From positions 207,936,965 to 208,000,964 of the forward strand of contig OX352774.1 in the NCBI GenBank assembly GCA_947095535.1: a stretch of DNA of 64,000 nt, in the 5' to 3' direction. The translations under genes and the position numbers were made by a program. Positions 61,563 through 64,000 of the stretch are shown here, in pieces (the first letter of the stretch is position 1; each line of letters starts with the position of its first letter). This DNA is from Poecilobothrus nobilitatus (lineage: Eukaryota; Arthropoda; Insecta; Diptera; Dolichopodidae). The notes under the pieces are model-generated. The model was not told where the DNA came from. It searched no databases and worked only from the letters and a program-made list of their open reading frames with translations.

Positions 61563-64000
61563 GCATGAAATAAGTAAATAGTTTTTATAACTTCATAATT
61601 CGTCATACACTGTATTCATTTTCTAAAAAGGCGAACATATTTCTTTGTGCCTTCCATCCAAAATCTCTAGGTTCAATATAATTTTTTTGTTTTTATTTAT
61701 ATTCCGTATTTCGTCAGAATGAATCAAAATGGTACTACTTGTATATATGAATACGTTTGATACCTATTATACATTCTGATAACACATTTAATTTTAATCT
61801 TTTCTCATTCTAAATATTAATGGTAACTTCCAGATATTTCACAGTTTTTTTTAATTTTATCAAGTTAGTTTAGTTTTATTGTGGTTCTGCCAAATTTTTT
61901 GAATTTTTCATTCATTACTGTGGTACACTATACTTTCAACACGTAAAAGAACGTTAAATAACCTATTCGGCCAGAGTTGGTGTTAAGTTTTATGATTTAT
62001 GATGTAGATTTATCACTTTTATTTAGTTAGTTTTATTAATTAGTTTTATTAGTTTTTATTCGAATTTTTTGGCAAACTCTTAAAGTCTAATGAAGTCTGC
62101 TTTAAGAGTTATTTATGTCTAAAAAAATGTGAAGGTTTTTTTCGAGTATTGAATGCCTTCTTTTAGACAGGATCAACATTTTTTTAGAAATTTCCTACTT
62201 TATAACATTTTATTTGAACCTATTAAAAATTTATGTTTTAAATAGTTCATAATTTTTTCAAAACAAAATCTTTTATTCTTTAAAAATGTTTCATATTCAA
62301 ACTACATATAATTTATTATATTTTATGATTTTCTGAAATGTACATATAGTAAACTTATTTTTATTAGTTAAGCATGAATTTTTAAAAATTATTCAAAATA
62401 AATATTTAAAAGAATCTAAAAAATAATGAAATATAACAATGTCAAATATTTAACATCTTTAACATCAATATGTCAAAATTAGTTTTATTAGCGAACTGAG
62501 GCTGTGTTTTAATAAATTTTAAACAAACAAAAAAGAAAAAAATTTCTTGTCAAAGCAATCAACCCTTTTCTTTTTCTTTTTTTAATTCGCCTGGAGGCCA
62601 TTTAAAGTTTTAAATTACAAAAATAATCAAATAAAATTTTAAATTAATTTTAAGCATCCTAAATATAATTGTAGCTTGAATTATCCTTGTAATTTCTATA
62701 ATTTGCATATTATATAAAAATAAATCTGTACATCATAACAACATCACCAATTTTTTTTTTTCCATTTTTTTCGTTATTCTTCGTAATTTTTTTTTTCATC
62801 CTTACAGCTAATTAAAATGATTTACAGTTACAGATTAAAAATGAATTTTATTTCAAAATAGAAAAGAAAAAACAAAAAAAACAAAAGAAAAAACAAATTT
62901 ACATTTGTTATCCTTGTAATTTTTATTTTCTATATTTTGTATTCCTTTGACTCCTTTCTTTTTTGAATGAAATTTCTAATCAGGATTTAAAAATAAAGTA
63001 TAACAAACAAAATTAATATCCTTTTTCATTCAATACATTATTAGAAACACATAAAAAATATTAAATACATATTCATATAGATGAATTTAATTAAAAGGAA
63101 TGGAATGAAACTGTTGTCAAGATTGTTAACAAACAAAAATAATTGAAAAAAATAATAATAATAATATGTACAGGAAAAAAAAGGACATCCAAGTTAAAAA
63201 GTAAAAAGAAAAAAAACTGTTTTTGTTTTATTTGTTACCTGAGTTTAGCGGTTTTATGACATTTTCCCCGATTCACGTTTAGATTCTTTTTTTATTCTCT
63301 CGTGTTGCGTTTGAAATTGGTTTTTGGTTTAAAAAAAAAAAAATAAATAAAAATTCCCAGATGAGAAAATTTTTTTTTATGTACTATATAGTAAGCATAA
63401 ATTTACGACCAATATATAGCTACCTAATTTGAAGAAAAACTTTTCCAAAAATTTTAATATTGTCCATCATAAATAATTCATAAATTTTAAGGGCTTAACA
63501 ACTAATATTCAAAAGACCTCCTACTTTTTGTCTTTGTCTTTTTGTTGGGCGACACTTCAGTACGAGATTAGATTTCGTCCAGAATTCCTAAAGAATTAGT
63601 CTTGAGCGTTATTATCAAAATTTAATTAAAGGATACTTTGAAAGAAAAAATATTGAAAGAAAAACACAAAACCATTGATTTTTCATTTTAAATCAGTCGT
63701 TACATTCGAAAACTTTTGTATTTATATATGAACTTCGAATATTAAAAAAATGTACGGGAGTAAAATCAATATTTCTTACAAAAATTTTCAAAGAGTCCTT
63801 AAAATTATGCACCCAACTATTAATATTACAATCTAGAGCATAATAATAGTCATACTATAAATTTAGGAAAAAAATTCTTATTTTTTTTGAAATTTGATCT
63901 TGTCATGTCAGAAATTTAAAAGAAACATGAGAGGAAAAAAAAAAACGTTTACAATTTTTTTTTTTTTTCTATTATGCGACACAATTGCGCATCAATGCAC
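61563..64000. other. Non-coding stretch
   Basis: No gene, repeat family or RNA recognised. Confidence 0.5.

Noticed and set aside
1..64000. CRISPR arrays, bacterial operons or viral genes
   Set aside because: None seen; spliced gene, SINEs and tRNA context are those of an insect nuclear genome.

Overview
The window is about 64 kb of extremely A+T-rich eukaryotic DNA (roughly 80% A+T by eye), full of poly-A/poly-T runs and (TA)n tracts. A canonical tRNA-Lys(CTT), introns of about 100 nt, repeats carrying the (GGAC)n-core-(TA)n 'mini-me' cassette described from flies, and decayed jockey/CR1-like retrotransposon pieces all point to an insect, most likely a fly (Diptera). The species cannot be named from this sequence. 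The landscape is intergenic or deep-intronic. Nearly all open frames of 60-115 codons are low-complexity, overlap one another on both strands, or lie inside repeats, and I do not call them genes.

Only two genes are well supported. One is tRNA-Lys(CTT) at 24172-24244 on the minus strand, with A and B boxes and a T17 Pol III terminator. The other is a three-exon gene at 28090-28490 (plus) that no single open frame reveals. It encodes a 64-residue secreted peptide with six mature cysteines in a C-C-CC-C-C framework, which is knottin or inhibitor-cystine-knot-like. All exon junctions are phase 0, the splice sites are canonical, and AATAAA follows 40 nt after the stop. This is the most interesting item in the window.

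The rest is mobile-element debris, listed left to right. A jockey-like fragment lies at 4.8-5.1 kb and a mini-me/Helentron-like element at 7.5-8.1 kb. Diverged tandem repeats sit at 13.9 kb. At 15.3-15.7 kb a retrotransposon C-terminal tail is followed by an inverted repeat and a tRNA-like head. A 108-bp tandem duplication lies at 22.0 kb and a pre-miRNA-like hairpin at 24.4 kb, beside the tRNA. A tRNA-derived SINE with target-site duplication is at 27.2 kb, a third jockey-like fragment at 29.2-29.7 kb and a minus-strand SINE copy at 30.2 kb. A hairpin insertion between 17-bp direct repeats lies at 37.2 kb, and two opposed tRNA-like sequences at 40.9 and 41.4 kb. A second mini-me-like element is at 43.8-44.45 kb, followed by a cluster of short tandem repeats at 44.7-45.6 kb. 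A near-complete SINE with a perfect 9-bp target-site duplication is at 50.0 kb. A third mini-me-like element with a 254-bp internal higher-order repeat is at 56.8-57.6 kb, and a diverged 206-bp tandem duplication at 61.1-61.6 kb.

The genes do not form a pathway. The architecture is a small secreted-peptide gene and a tRNA gene embedded in decayed retroposon territory.
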